Shown here piece after piece: positions 43,449 to 52,119 of a stretch of DNA of 64,000 nucleotides (positions within the stretch are counted from its first letter, which is position 1; every line of letters begins with the position of its first letter). The stretch is from positions 13,616 through 77,615 of the forward strand of contig SFVI01000006.1 in assembly GCA_004560305.1 (NCBI GenBank), read 5' to 3'. Both the position numbers and the translations under genes were made by a program. Source of the DNA: a bacterium. Lineage in GTDB: Bacteria > Bacillota > Clostridia > Oscillospirales > Oscillospiraceae. The notes under the pieces were generated by a model. It was not told the origin of the DNA. It saw only the letters and a list, made by a program, of their open reading frames with translations, and ran no database searches.

Positions 43449-46400
43449 ATTCAAACCCACAGCCGCTCAGGCCGCCGCCATCGAAACCCGTGGCAGCGCG
43501 GTGCTGGTGTCCGCCGGCGCCGGCAGCGGCAAAACCCGGGTGCTGACCCAGCGGCTCATGAGCCGCATCTGCGACGAAAATGACCCGGTGGATCTGGACC
43601 GTTTCCTGATCATCACCTTCACCCGGGCCGCCGCCGGAGAGCTGAAGGGCCGGATCATGCAGGAGCTGGCGGAGCGCCTGGCCAAGGACCCGGGCAACCG
43701 GCGGCTCCGGCGGCAGAACGCCCTCTGCGGCCGGGCCCAGATTGGCACCATCCACAGCTTCTGCGCCGCCCTCCTGCGGGAAAACTGCCATATTCTGGGC
43801 CTGAGCCCGGACTTCAAGATCGTGGACGACGAACGGGCCGAGACCATGAAGACCGCCGCCCTGGAGCGGGTGCTGGAGGAGCGCTATGCCCGGCCGGAGA
43901 ACTACCCCGGCTTCCTGGCTCTGGCGGACACCGTGGGCGCCGGCCGCTCCGACGACCGGCTGGCGGCCCTGATTTTGAACCTGCACCTGCGGATGCAGTG
44001 CCACGCCCGGCCGGAGCAATGGGCCCGGAAGCAGGTGGAGCAGCTGCGCTGCCCCTCTGCCGATGCGGCCGATACCCCCTGGGGCAAGGAAATCATGGAG
44101 CAGGCCAGCGCTTCTGCTGCCTATTGGAGCGGGGAGATGGACCGGCTGCTGCGCCTGATGGCCGGGGAGGAGAAGATCAGCGCTGCCTACAGGGACAGCT
44201 TTGCCCAGACGGCGGCGGAGCTGCGGGAGCTGTGCCGCTGCCTGAACATCGGCTGGGACAGGGCCAGGGACTGCCTGCCCATCCAGTTTGAAAAGCTGAA
44301 GGCCCTGCGCAATTCCCCCAATCCCCAGCTCTCCGAGCTGCTGAAAAGCCGGCGGGACGCCTGCAAAAAAGCCATGGGCGATCTGCAGGCGCTGCTGTAT
44401 GCCCCTTCGGAACAGCTGATGTCCGAGCTGCGGCTCACTGCCCCGGCCATGGAGGCCCTGCTGGATGTGACCCTGGATTTCGACCGGGCCTTCAGCCGGG
44501 ACAAGCGGCTGCGGGGCCTGGTGGACTATGCCGACCTGGAACACTTTACCGCCCGGCTCCTTACCGATGAAGAGGGTGCCCCCACGGAACTGGCAAAGCA
44601 GCTGTCCCGCCGCTACGCGGAGATCATGGTGGACGAGTATCAGGACGTGAGCCGGGTGCAGGACGCCATCTTCCGGGCCATCTCCCGGGATGGACAGAAC
44701 CTGTTTCTGGTGGGGGACGTGAAGCAGTCCATCTACCGCTTCCGCCTGGCCGACCCGGAAATCTTTACCGAGAAATATCTCAGCTATGCAGACCATGAGG
44801 CTGCCGCCCCCGGCCAGCCCCGGCGCATCCTGCTGCGGGAGAACTTCCGCTCCCGCCGGGAGATCCTGGAGGGAGCCAACACAGTGTTCTCCCTGTGCAT
44901 GTCCCGCCGCTTGGGGGACATGGATTATGACGAAGCCGCCAGTCTGCAATACGGCGCAAGCTATCCGGGGGAGGTGCCGGTGCCGGAGCTGACCCTGGTG
45001 GAGGCAGCCGGCGGCGAGGATGAGGACAGCCCGGATAAGACCGCCCGGGAGGCCGCCTGGGTGGCCGGGAAGATCCGGGAGCTGATGGACAGCGGCTGCA
45101 CCGTCATCGGCGCGGCGGGGCCAAGACCCCTGCAATATGGGGATATTGCCATCCTCCTGCGCTCCGGCAACGCGGTGGGACCGGCCTACCGGCGGGCTCT
45201 GGCGGAGCAGGGCATCCCGGTGGCCGCCGTCCAGGGCGGGGATTATTTCGCCTCTGTGGAGGTGTCCACCCTGGTGTCCATGCTGGCGGTGCTGGATAAT
45301 CCCCATCAGGACATCCCGCTGATCGCTGTGCTGCGCTCCCCGGCCTTTGGCTTTAGCGCCGATGCGCTGTCGGCCATCCGGGGCGCTGACCGGCAGAGCG
45401 ACTTCTACACCGCCCTGAAAGCTGCCGCAGAGACGGATGAAGCCTGCCGCGCCTTTTTGGAAAAGCTGGAGCGGCTGCGGGATCTGGCGGCGGATCTGCC
45501 CATGGCGGAGCTGGTGTGGCTGCTGCTGACGGAGCTGGACCTGCTGGCTTTGTGCAGCGCCATGCGGGACGGGGCGCAGCGCCGGGCCCGGCTGATGGCC
45601 TTCATAGAGCTGGCCGAGCGCTATGAGGGCAGCGGCTACCAAGGGCTTCACCGCTTCGTGCTGTGGCTGCGAAAACGCAGCGAAAAGGGGCAGGAGCCTG
45701 CCCTGGGCGGAGCGGAAAGCTCCGCCGTGCAGATCATGAGCATCCATAAATCCAAGGGCCTGGAATTCCCCGTGGTCTTTCTCTGCGATACGGCCCGCCG
45801 CTTCAACAAGCAGGACAGCCGGGACACCGTGCTGGTGCACCCGGAGCTGGGGCTTGGTCCCAAGCTGACGGATACCCGGCGCCATGTGGAATATCCCACC
45901 CTGGCCCGCAACGCCATCAAGCTGCGCCTGGAGCGGGAGATGCTGTCTGAGGAGATGCGCCTGCTGTATGTGGCCATGACCCGTGCCAAAGAGCGGCTGT
46001 TCATCACTGCCGCCATGAAGGACCCGGAAGCTGCCATCGCCAAGGCGGAGAGCAGCGTCACCCGGCCCATGGCCCCGGAGGTGCTGAGCCAGGCGGGGGC
46101 CATGGCAAACTGGCTGCTCTGCGCTGCCCTGGCCGACGGCGGGGCGCACCTGAGCATGAACATCGGCAGCGTCACGGCCCAGACCCAGGCGGCGGAGGAA
46201 CAGGAAGCGGCAGCCGCCCCAGGTGACCCGACCGCTGCCGCGGAGCTGGAACGGAACATGGCCTTTGCCTATCCCCACGCCGCGGCGGAGAAACTGCCCT
46301 CCAAGGTCACTGCTACGGAGCTGAAGGGCCATGAGGAGCCAGACGCCGAGGCAGTGAGCCTGGCCGTCAAGCCCCATGCTCCCTTCCGTATGCCGGATTT

Positions 46401-46935
46401 TGCAAGGAAGGACAAGCCCCTCACCGGCACGGAGAAGGGCATCGCCACCCACCTGGTGCTGCAATACATGGACTTTGCCAAAGGCGGCAGCCGGGAGGAG
46501 ATCGAAGGGGAGGTGCAGCGCCTTTGCGCCCGGGGCTTCTTGTCCCGGCGGGAGGCGAAGGCGGTGGATGTGGCCGCCGTTGCCCGGCTGTTTGCCTCGG
46601 ATCTGGGCAGGCGGATGCGAAGCTGCCCCCAGGTGCTGCGGGAGTTCAAGTTCTCCCTGCTGTGCGACGCGGCGGAGATTTACGGCGCCGCCGCCGGGGA
46701 GCAGCTGCTGCTCCAGGGCGTGGTGGACTGCTGCCTGGACGAGCCGGATGGCCTGGTCATCATCGACTATAAGACCGACCGGGTGCGCACGGCTCAGGAG
46801 ATCCAGGAGCGGGGCAAGCGCTACCGGGGCCAGATCCTCAGCTACGCCAGGGCCATGGAGCGCATCCACGGCAAAAAGGTGAAGCAGTGCCTGCTGTATT
46901 TCATCACCCCGGGAAAAACCCTGGAAATTACGTGA
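43441..46935 (+). CDS. addA: ATP-dependent helicase/nuclease subunit A (AddA)
   Basis: An 1164-residue UvrD-type helicase with C-terminal nuclease. Walker A SAGAGSGKTRVLTQRL, motif Ia IITFTRAAAGELK, motif II VDEYQDVSR, motif III VGDVKQSIYRFR, the later helicase motifs in IHKSKGLEFPVV and LYVAMTRAKERLF, and the RecB nuclease core LVIIDYKTDR. All catalytic elements are intact. With addB it forms one unit. The gene is expressed from the promoter at 40046; no terminator is obvious before the rpmE promoter 19 bp after the stop. Confidence 0.97.
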   Translation: MPEFKPTAAQAAAIETRGSAVLVSAGAGSGKTRVLTQRLMSRICDENDPVDLDRFLIITFTRAAAGELKGRIMQELAERLAKDPGNRRLRRQNALCGRAQIGTIHSFCAALLRENCHILGLSPDFKIVDDERAETMKTAALERVLEERYARPENYPGFLALADTVGAGRSDDRLAALILNLHLRMQCHARPEQWARKQVEQLRCPSADAADTPWGKEIMEQASASAAYWSGEMDRLLRLMAGEEKISAAYRDSFAQTAAELRELCRCLNIGWDRARDCLPIQFEKLKALRNSPNPQLSELLKSRRDACKKAMGDLQALLYAPSEQLMSELRLTAPAMEALLDVTLDFDRAFSRDKRLRGLVDYADLEHFTARLLTDEEGAPTELAKQLSRRYAEIMVDEYQDVSRVQDAIFRAISRDGQNLFLVGDVKQSIYRFRLADPEIFTEKYLSYADHEAAAPGQPRRILLRENFRSRREILEGANTVFSLCMSRRLGDMDYDEAASLQYGASYPGEVPVPELTLVEAAGGEDEDSPDKTAREAAWVAGKIRELMDSGCTVIGAAGPRPLQYGDIAILLRSGNAVGPAYRRALAEQGIPVAAVQGGDYFASVEVSTLVSMLAVLDNPHQDIPLIAVLRSPAFGFSADALSAIRGADRQSDFYTALKAAAETDEACRAFLEKLERLRDLAADLPMAELVWLLLTELDLLALCSAMRDGAQRRARLMAFIELAERYEGSGYQGLHRFVLWLRKRSEKGQEPALGGAESSAVQIMSIHKSKGLEFPVVFLCDTARRFNKQDSRDTVLVHPELGLGPKLTDTRRHVEYPTLARNAIKLRLEREMLSEEMRLLYVAMTRAKERLFITAAMKDPEAAIAKAESSVTRPMAPEVLSQAGAMANWLLCAALADGGAHLSMNIGSVTAQTQAAEEQEAAAAPGDPTAAAELERNMAFAYPHAAAEKLPSKVTATELKGHEEPDAEAVSLAVKPHAPFRMPDFARKDKPLTGTEKGIATHLVLQYMDFAKGGSREEIEGEVQRLCARGFLSRREAKAVDVAAVARLFASDLGRRMRSCPQVLREFKFSLLCDAAEIYGAAAGEQLLLQGVVDCCLDEPDGLVIIDYKTDRVRTAQEIQERGKRYRGQILSYARAMERIHGKKVKQCLLYFITPGKTLEIT

Positions 46936-46953
46936 TTTTCCAGCGAAAAGGGC

Positions 46954-46982
46954 TTGCAATCCGGGGAAGGCTGTGTTATAGT
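46954..46982 (+). promoter_or_regulatory. Promoter of rpmE (TTGCAA-17-TATAGT)
   Basis: TTGCAA (46954-46959) and TATAGT (46977-46982), 17 bp apart. CTTGCAATCCGG is shared exactly with the rpsB promoter. The leader has short complementary blocks (CGTCT at 46991 and AGACG at 47030). Confidence 0.78.
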
Positions 46983-47048
46983 TCTCTTTGCGTCTTGTAA
47001 CTATGCTTTTGCACAATCAAGATAGCCTTAGACGAGGAGATAAGACCC

Positions 47049-47249
47049 ATGAAGGAAGGAATCCATCCCAATTACCAGCAGACCACCATCCGGTGCGCTT
47101 GCGGCGCCGTGATCGAGACCGGCTCCACCAAGAAGGACATCACCGTTGAGATCTGCTCCAAGTGCCACCCCTTCTACACCGGCAAGCAGAAGCTGGTCAT
47201 TCCCGCGCTGTTTTGCTATTTAACTGAAAGGATCAAACGATGGAAATGA
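47049..47249 (+). CDS. rpmE: 50S ribosomal protein L31 with aberrant C-terminus
   Basis: A 66-residue frame. Residues 1-50 are textbook L31: [20 protein letters not shown], with zinc ligands in CAC and in [15 protein letters not shown]. After KLV, family members continue with DTGGRV and a basic stretch, but here the sequence becomes [16 protein letters not shown], which is not L31-like and seems to be the upstream region of mscS read through by chance. About 15-20 codons of the 3' end are therefore missing or replaced. The frame ends 8 bases into mscS. Either a real 3' deletion/fusion, a frameshift plus loss, or an assembly join. A good promoter and AGGAG remain. Confidence 0.8.
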   Translation: MKEGIHPNYQQTTIRCACGAVIETGSTKKDITVEICSKCHPFYTGKQKLVIPALFCYLTERIKRWK

Positions 47250-48058
47250 TAGATACTTTGGAAAAGGTACTGGGCTTTGAACTGGGCGGCTTCAGCCTGG
47301 GCAGCCTGCTGTCGGCGGCGCTGCTGGCCGTGGTATGCCTGCTGGCGGTGAAGCTGCTGCTGAAAGGGGTGGACCGGGTACTGGCCCACTCCCATGTGGA
47401 CGCTACGCTGCTGGGAATGCTGCGCTCCACAATAAAGGCGCTGCTGCTGTTTCTGGCGCTGCTGATGGTCATGGGCTGTCTGGGCATCCCGGTGACGTCC
47501 CTGGTGGCGGTGCTGTCGGTGGCTGGCCTGGCCATCTCCCTGAGCGTCCAGAATTTTCTCAACAACGTGGCCGGCGGCTTTCAGCTGCTGATCTCCCACC
47601 CCTTTAAGGCCGGGGACTATGTCTCTGCCGGCGGCTGCGAGGGGACGGTGCAGGAGATCGGCCTGTTCTATACCAAGATCCTCACTGTGGACAACAAGCT
47701 GGTGCAGCTGCCCAACAGCACCGTGGTCTCCGCCAACATCACCAACTACACCCATGAACCCTGCCGCCGGGTGGAGCTGAAGGTGACCGCCTCTTATGAC
47801 GCCCCGGTGGACAAGGTGAAGGAAAGCCTGCTGGCCTCTGCCGGCCAAATCTCCGGCATTCTGGAAGATCCGGCCCCCGTGGCCCGGGTCAGCGCCTATC
47901 AGGACAGCGCCATTGAATACATTCTGCGGGTCTGGTGCGAGACGGACCGGTACTGGGATGTGTATTTTGACCTGATGGAGGAGGTCAAGCGGGGCTTTGA
48001 CAGAGACGGTATCGAAATGAGCTATCCCCACATGAACGTGCATGTCTGTCAGCGGTAA
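47240..48058 (+). CDS. mscS: Small-conductance mechanosensitive channel (MscS)
   Basis: A 272-residue channel. Three membrane helices (about 19-38, 59-78, 83-105), the last with the pore helix signature [20 protein letters not shown], then NVAGGF and the cytoplasmic beta domain [21 protein letters not shown], followed by the alpha-beta C-terminal domain. The channel releases solutes on osmotic down-shock. Start ATG follows GAAAGGATC; it overlaps the aberrant rpmE end. Nudix gene follows 11 bp downstream. Confidence 0.95.
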   Translation: MEMIDTLEKVLGFELGGFSLGSLLSAALLAVVCLLAVKLLLKGVDRVLAHSHVDATLLGMLRSTIKALLLFLALLMVMGCLGIPVTSLVAVLSVAGLAISLSVQNFLNNVAGGFQLLISHPFKAGDYVSAGGCEGTVQEIGLFYTKILTVDNKLVQLPNSTVVSANITNYTHEPCRRVELKVTASYDAPVDKVKESLLASAGQISGILEDPAPVARVSAYQDSAIEYILRVWCETDRYWDVYFDLMEEVKRGFDRDGIEMSYPHMNVHVCQR

Positions 48059-48069
48059 AGGAGCAGGCC

Positions 48070-48690
48070 GTGGAGAACAAAAACCAATGGCTGGCCTGGG
48101 CGGTGGAGCTGCAGGCCCTGGCCCAGGCCGGGCTTTACTACGGGAAGGATGTCTATGATATCGAGCGCTTTCAGCGCATCCGGGACATGGCGGCAGAGAT
48201 GCTCTCCCAAATCGGGGAGCTGCCCCTGGAGAAGGTGAAGCCTCTTTTCTGCAGCGAGGACGGCTACCAGACCCCCAAGCTGGACAGCAGGGCTGCCATC
48301 TTCCGGGAGGACAAGATCCTGCTGGTGCAGGAGAAGGACGGCCTTTGGACCCTGCCCGGCGGCTGGGTGGACGCGGGGCTCACCGTGGCGGAGAACACCG
48401 TGAAGGAGGCCCGGGAGGAGGCCGGCCTGGCGGTCCGGCCGGAGCGGGTCATTGCCCTGCAGGATAAGGACAGGGACAATCCCCCGGCCCAGGCCCACAA
48501 GATCTGCAAGGTGTTCCTCTTGTGCACCGAGCTGGGCGGCAGCTTTCAGCCCAATTCCGAGACCGTTGCCAGCGGCTGGTTCTCTCTGGAGGCCCTGCCG
48601 CCTCTGGCAACCGGGAAAACCACGGAGAAGCAGATCAAAATGTGCTTTGACGCCCACCACGCAGAGCACTGGGAAACCGTATTTGACTGA
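48070..48690 (+). CDS. Nudix hydrolase with N-terminal Nudix_N_2 domain
   Basis: A 206-residue protein. Residues about 1-60 (NQWLAWAVELQALAQAGLYY, RFQRIRDMAAEML) are the helical NUDIX_N_2 domain; from about 75 the Nudix fold follows with PGGWVDAGLTVAENTV, then KEAREEAGL. The first Glu of the box is Leu, which is common in this subfamily. Related proteins hydrolyse ADP-ribose or similar compounds. The start is GTG at 48070 after AAAGGAG. It is the last gene of the rpmE-mscS unit and ends at a terminator. Confidence 0.9.
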   Translation: MENKNQWLAWAVELQALAQAGLYYGKDVYDIERFQRIRDMAAEMLSQIGELPLEKVKPLFCSEDGYQTPKLDSRAAIFREDKILLVQEKDGLWTLPGGWVDAGLTVAENTVKEAREEAGLAVRPERVIALQDKDRDNPPAQAHKICKVFLLCTELGGSFQPNSETVASGWFSLEALPPLATGKTTEKQIKMCFDAHHAEHWETVFD

Positions 48691-48703
48691 TCTAGAGAAA
48701 CAT

Positions 48704-48740
48704 AAAACAGGCTTTCGGCGTTTGTCCGAAAGCCTGTTTT
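48704..48740. terminator. Bidirectional terminator
   Basis: AAAACAGGCTTTCGG (48704-48718) pairs with CCGAAAGCCTGTTTT (48726-48740); convergent with the phosphoesterase gene. Confidence 0.9.
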
Positions 48741-48742
48741 GC

Positions 48743-49351
48743 CTAATTGCCGGGCTTATCCGGGAATTCCAGAATATAGCGCCCGGTGGCGTTTACGATG
48801 GTGGTCTCATTGTATTGATAGCAGCGGGGCCGGTTGGCGCCGTAGCGCTGGTGGATGTGGCCGTGCACCAGATATCGGGGCTGATACTGATCCAGCAGCG
48901 GGAGAAAAGCTTCAAAGCCCCGATGGGTCATATTGTCCTCATCCCCGAAGCCCCGCACCGGGGCATGGGTCAGCACAATATCCACCCCGCCGGTCAGGGC
49001 CAGCTTCAGCCGCAGCCGGTGAATGCGCCGGCGCATCTGCCGCTCCGTATATTGATGGGGCCCGCCGTTATACAGGGCGCTGCCGCCCAGACCCAGAATG
49101 CGCAGCCCGCCCACAGTGACCAGCTTCCCGTCAATGCACTGGCAGCCCTCCGGCGGCCGCTGGGCATAGCCGCCGTCGTGATTGCCGTGTACATAAAGCA
49201 GGGGCCGGTTGGCCATGGTCACCAGGAAGCTGAGATACTCCGCATCCAGGTCGCCGGCGGAGAGAATCAGGTCGATGCCCTTCAGCCGCCCCGGCCTGTA
49301 AAAATCCCACAGGTATTTATCTTCTTCGTCGGAAACCAGTAAAATCTTCAT
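48743..49351 (-). CDS. Metallophosphoesterase, YfcE/MPP-like
   Basis: A 202-residue calcineurin-like phosphoesterase. Metal motifs: ILLVSDEEDKYLWDFY at the start (Asp; here SDEED instead of SD-x-H), ILSAGDLDAEYL, VHGNHDGG, and the C-terminal VLTHAPV and VHGHIHQRYG. The first His of the usual D-x-H is missing (SDEED), a possible change of one metal ligand. It begins within the last 4 bases of the upstream BMP-like gene, so the two are co-translated. The substrate is unknown. Confidence 0.9.
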   Translation of the reverse strand: MKILLVSDEEDKYLWDFYRPGRLKGIDLILSAGDLDAEYLSFLVTMANRPLLYVHGNHDGGYAQRPPEGCQCIDGKLVTVGGLRILGLGGSALYNGGPHQYTERQMRRRIHRLRLKLALTGGVDIVLTHAPVRGFGDEDNMTHRGFEAFLPLLDQYQPRYLVHGHIHQRYGANRPRCYQYNETTIVNATGRYILEFPDKPGN

Positions 49352-51291
49352 AGCTGTTTTTCTTCTTTCTGAGGCGGGATGCTGTCCCGGTATACGCCCA
49401 GCAGCCGCACCAGTTCCCGGGCCGGGGGAATGAGCTCATCATAGCCGGGGATGCTGCCCTCTACATTGTCGCAGAGCCAGTCCATGGTCATGATCTCCTC
49501 CGGGCTGAAAGACCGGCTGCCGTCGCTGCGCTCAACACCCTGCTGGTCCACGATCCGGGTGTGAAAAGGGTCCACGCTGCCGTTGATGATGCCCTGCTTC
49601 AGAATTTTTGCCAGACTGAGCACCCCGTCCGGCAGGGTGTCACTGAGCTGCACATCGATCACGCCGCTTTTCATGCCCCACCAGTAGTTGATGGCCCTGC
49701 TCTCCGGCACACTGTTCCAGCTGCCGTTGAAAATGCTGAGCACGATCTTTTCATAAAGCTTTCCCCAGTCCCAGCAGGGCACCACCAGGGGCAGCAGACT
49801 GCCGTCCTCCTGCAGGCGGTAGGTGCCCCACTCCAGGGCCCAGTGGGGGTTTTTGGAGTTGGTGGCGTCCCGGTTGGAGATGACGGTGACGCCGCTTTCG
49901 ATCAGCTCCTGTACCGGCTGTGGCTCCACACAGCTCCAGCGCAGCTTGATCCGGGCCCGGGGGTTGGTCAGCTTCACCCCCAGGGCGAAGGCGTTGATAC
50001 ATGCCGGCACCCCCATGATGGGGTAGTTGGACACAAAGCCGATCACATCCTCCTTGGCCATGGCCCCCGCCACAGCGCCGGTGATAAACTTGGCCTCATA
50101 CAAGCGGCTGTAGTACATCCGCACGCCGGTGTAGGGCAGGGACAGGGCGCAGTTGAGCACCTTCACATCGCTGTACTGGGCGGCAATGCGGCGGCAGGCG
50201 CCGATCATACTGGGGGTGGTGGCAAAGAGCAGCTTTGCCCCCTCCTGCACCGCCTGCTCCATAGCGCCGTAATAGTCCTTATCCTGCACCTGGTACACCT
50301 TGATGCGCACCTTGTCTCCCAGCTTTTCTTCCAGGTACTCCCGCCCGTGGTCGTGGGCCCGGGTCCAGGCGCTGGTTTTGGGGTCAAAGCCGTAGATGAA
50401 AGCCAGCTTGATATGTTCGGAATGCCCCATGTTCAGCAGCTTGGAGAGAATATTCTGCCCCTTCTCCTCCGGCTCGGGGATGACGGCGATGGCCTTTTGC
50501 CGCTGGGCCTTGATGTCCGGCCAGAGGACCTGCAGCTTCTTCGTAAGCTCCGGCAGGGGCAGCTCCTTGACATCGCTGAAGCTGAACACCTTCAGCCAGA
50601 CCAGCAGCGCCTCCGCCGGGGTGATGTCCGCCTGCTCCGTGTTCACCTTCTCAAAGGCCTGACAGAAATGGCTGTACCCAGCAGAGAAGCTGCGCTGCTC
50701 CCACTGGTTCCAGACATAGTCCTCATCCAGCCCCAGAGCCGCCTGCAGGCGGGCGTATTGACCCTGCTGCCGCAGAACGATGCCATACAGGCCCGACAGG
50801 GCGTAAAACTGCATGAACTCATAATAGACCTGCACTGCCGGGTCGCTGCTGTATTGCGGCACCAGCCGGGTGACATTGGCGGCAATGACCGGGTTGCCGT
50901 AGCTTTTCAGCACGCTGACCCGCTTGTTGCCCTCCTGCACATAGAAACGGCCCATGTACTCAAAGCAGCGGATCGGGTCGGAGATGCCCTCGTCGCTGAG
51001 ATGGGCGTTGCACAGCAGCGTCCATTTGGCGGCAAACTCGCTGTCCGGCGGCAGCAGGGGCATGAAGTTCCCCGCCAGGGCGGTGGTGCGTCCGGCGCTC
51101 TTTGTCCCGGCCACCAGGGAAAGGGGGATGTTGATGACGCCCAGCTCCATCCGGGCGGCCACGCGGCTCTCGTCCACGATCTCATCCAGCACCGGCAGAT
51201 AAGGGGAGCTGCCGGCGCCGATGGCATCCTTGTAGTATCTCTGTCCGGCCTTCAGGGCCTTGTTATATTGCTCCAACGCTTCAGGGCGCAT
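49348..51291 (-). CDS. ParB-like plus BMP/PnrA-like protein without signal peptide
   Basis: A 647-residue protein. Residues about 40-130 (INIPLSLVAGTKSAGRTT, then FEYMGRFYVQEGNKRVSVLK) resemble a ParB/sulfiredoxin-type fold. Residues about 290-560 match the BMP/PnrA substrate-binding family (IKLAFIYGFDPKTSAWTRAH, LLFATTPSMIGACRRIA, VIGFVSNYPIMGVPACINAF), which usually are lipoproteins that bind nucleosides. Here no signal peptide or lipobox is present, so it is expected in the cytosol and may sense a ligand. Between both is a region of helices. The phosphoesterase gene is coupled downstream. No ABC transporter genes are nearby. Confidence 0.8.
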   Translation of the reverse strand: MRPEALEQYNKALKAGQRYYKDAIGAGSSPYLPVLDEIVDESRVAARMELGVINIPLSLVAGTKSAGRTTALAGNFMPLLPPDSEFAAKWTLLCNAHLSDEGISDPIRCFEYMGRFYVQEGNKRVSVLKSYGNPVIAANVTRLVPQYSSDPAVQVYYEFMQFYALSGLYGIVLRQQGQYARLQAALGLDEDYVWNQWEQRSFSAGYSHFCQAFEKVNTEQADITPAEALLVWLKVFSFSDVKELPLPELTKKLQVLWPDIKAQRQKAIAVIPEPEEKGQNILSKLLNMGHSEHIKLAFIYGFDPKTSAWTRAHDHGREYLEEKLGDKVRIKVYQVQDKDYYGAMEQAVQEGAKLLFATTPSMIGACRRIAAQYSDVKVLNCALSLPYTGVRMYYSRLYEAKFITGAVAGAMAKEDVIGFVSNYPIMGVPACINAFALGVKLTNPRARIKLRWSCVEPQPVQELIESGVTVISNRDATNSKNPHWALEWGTYRLQEDGSLLPLVVPCWDWGKLYEKIVLSIFNGSWNSVPESRAINYWWGMKSGVIDVQLSDTLPDGVLSLAKILKQGIINGSVDPFHTRIVDQQGVERSDGSRSFSPEEIMTMDWLCDNVEGSIPGYDELIPPARELVRLLGVYRDSIPPQKEEKQL

Positions 51292-51394
51292 GATGTTCCT
51301 CCTGCCCGCCGCTTCCTTCCCGCGACGGAAATACCAAATATTTCTTTTCCGGCTTCAGTTTAGCATCGATCCAGGCCCTGCGTCAAGACAATAC

Positions 51395-51426
51395 AAAATC
51401 GGAGAGCATTGCCGCTCTCCGATTTT
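51395..51426. terminator. Bidirectional terminator
   Basis: AAAATCGGAGAGC (51395-51407) pairs with GCTCTCCGATTTT (51414-51426). It ends the minus-strand helical protein gene and separates it from the BMP-like gene. Confidence 0.88.
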
Positions 51427-51435
51427 TCAAACGTT

Positions 51436-51870
51436 TTAAAGGAAGGGCCGCACCGCCAGGCGCAGTTCCTCCTCCTGGGCAATGAGCCGCTTGGCCATAT
51501 CCTTGGCCTTTTCCTCCGCTGCCGCATACTGGTTCAGGTAGCGGCTGAGCGATTTGATGCCCATGTCGCAGCCGTCGGTGATCAGGCCGGCAATGGTCTG
51601 GTCCGATTCCTTCATCACCAGGCACACATTGGTTTTGATCCAGCTCATTCCCTTTGCCACCGGACAGGGCTCCTTGCCCTGGTCCCCATATTGGCACAGC
51701 AGCGTGTTGATCTCGTTGCTGAGCTGTTCATGCTTTATCTTGCAGTCCACCAGGCTGCGCTGCAAAAGCTCGGAGCGCACATAGTCCAGCACCTCGTCAA
51801 TGGCGCTTACGCCCATCTCCACCCCTGCGTCGCATTCCCGCAGCAGCTTTATGGTGTCGTCCTGTATCAT
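51436..51870 (-). CDS. Helical-bundle protein, DUF2383-like
   Basis: A 144-residue protein that is almost all alpha-helix (DDTIKLLRECDAGVEMGVSA, ELLQRSLVDCKIKHEQLSNE, then DQTIAGLITDGCDMGIKSLS). The arrangement looks like a four-helix, ferritin-like bundle of the DUF2383/PA2169 sort, widespread in Clostridia, with unknown role. It contains four cysteines and paired Glu/His positions, but no clear di-iron motif. Start at 51870 is fixed by CAGGAGGG in front of it; the frame continues 22 codons upstream. It has its own terminator. Confidence 0.6.
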   Translation of the reverse strand: MIQDDTIKLLRECDAGVEMGVSAIDEVLDYVRSELLQRSLVDCKIKHEQLSNEINTLLCQYGDQGKEPCPVAKGMSWIKTNVCLVMKESDQTIAGLITDGCDMGIKSLSRYLNQYAAAEEKAKDMAKRLIAQEEELRLAVRPFL

Positions 51871-52119
51871 GATACAATCCCTCCTGTTCAGGCTTAGTAT
51901 GCCCCATATGGCGGGAAACTTGCATTTCTCTTCCACTGAAAAACGGCAGGACCTATAAAAAAGACACTTTTATGTGAAAACTTTTCCTATCCCGGAATGA
52001 AAAATTCTACTATACTGTAAAAGAAGTGGAGTATATGCTGTGCCTGGCTGCTGCACAACAAAGCCCACCGGCGGCGTGACGGCCCGTCTGCTGCCGCCCC
52101 TGGGCAAGGAGGAGACAAC

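Noticed and set aside
43321..47016. Very long open frame on the minus strand opposite addA (also opposite glgP, addB and clpB)
   Set aside because: These are shadows of GC-rich genes with strong codon bias. They show no start signal, no family motifs and low-complexity composition.
48070..48690. Loss of the first Nudix-box glutamate as a sign of inactivity
   Set aside because: As far as I recall, this position is often not Glu in the Nudix_N_2 subfamily, and the metal-binding REAREE-type half is complete, so activity is likely.
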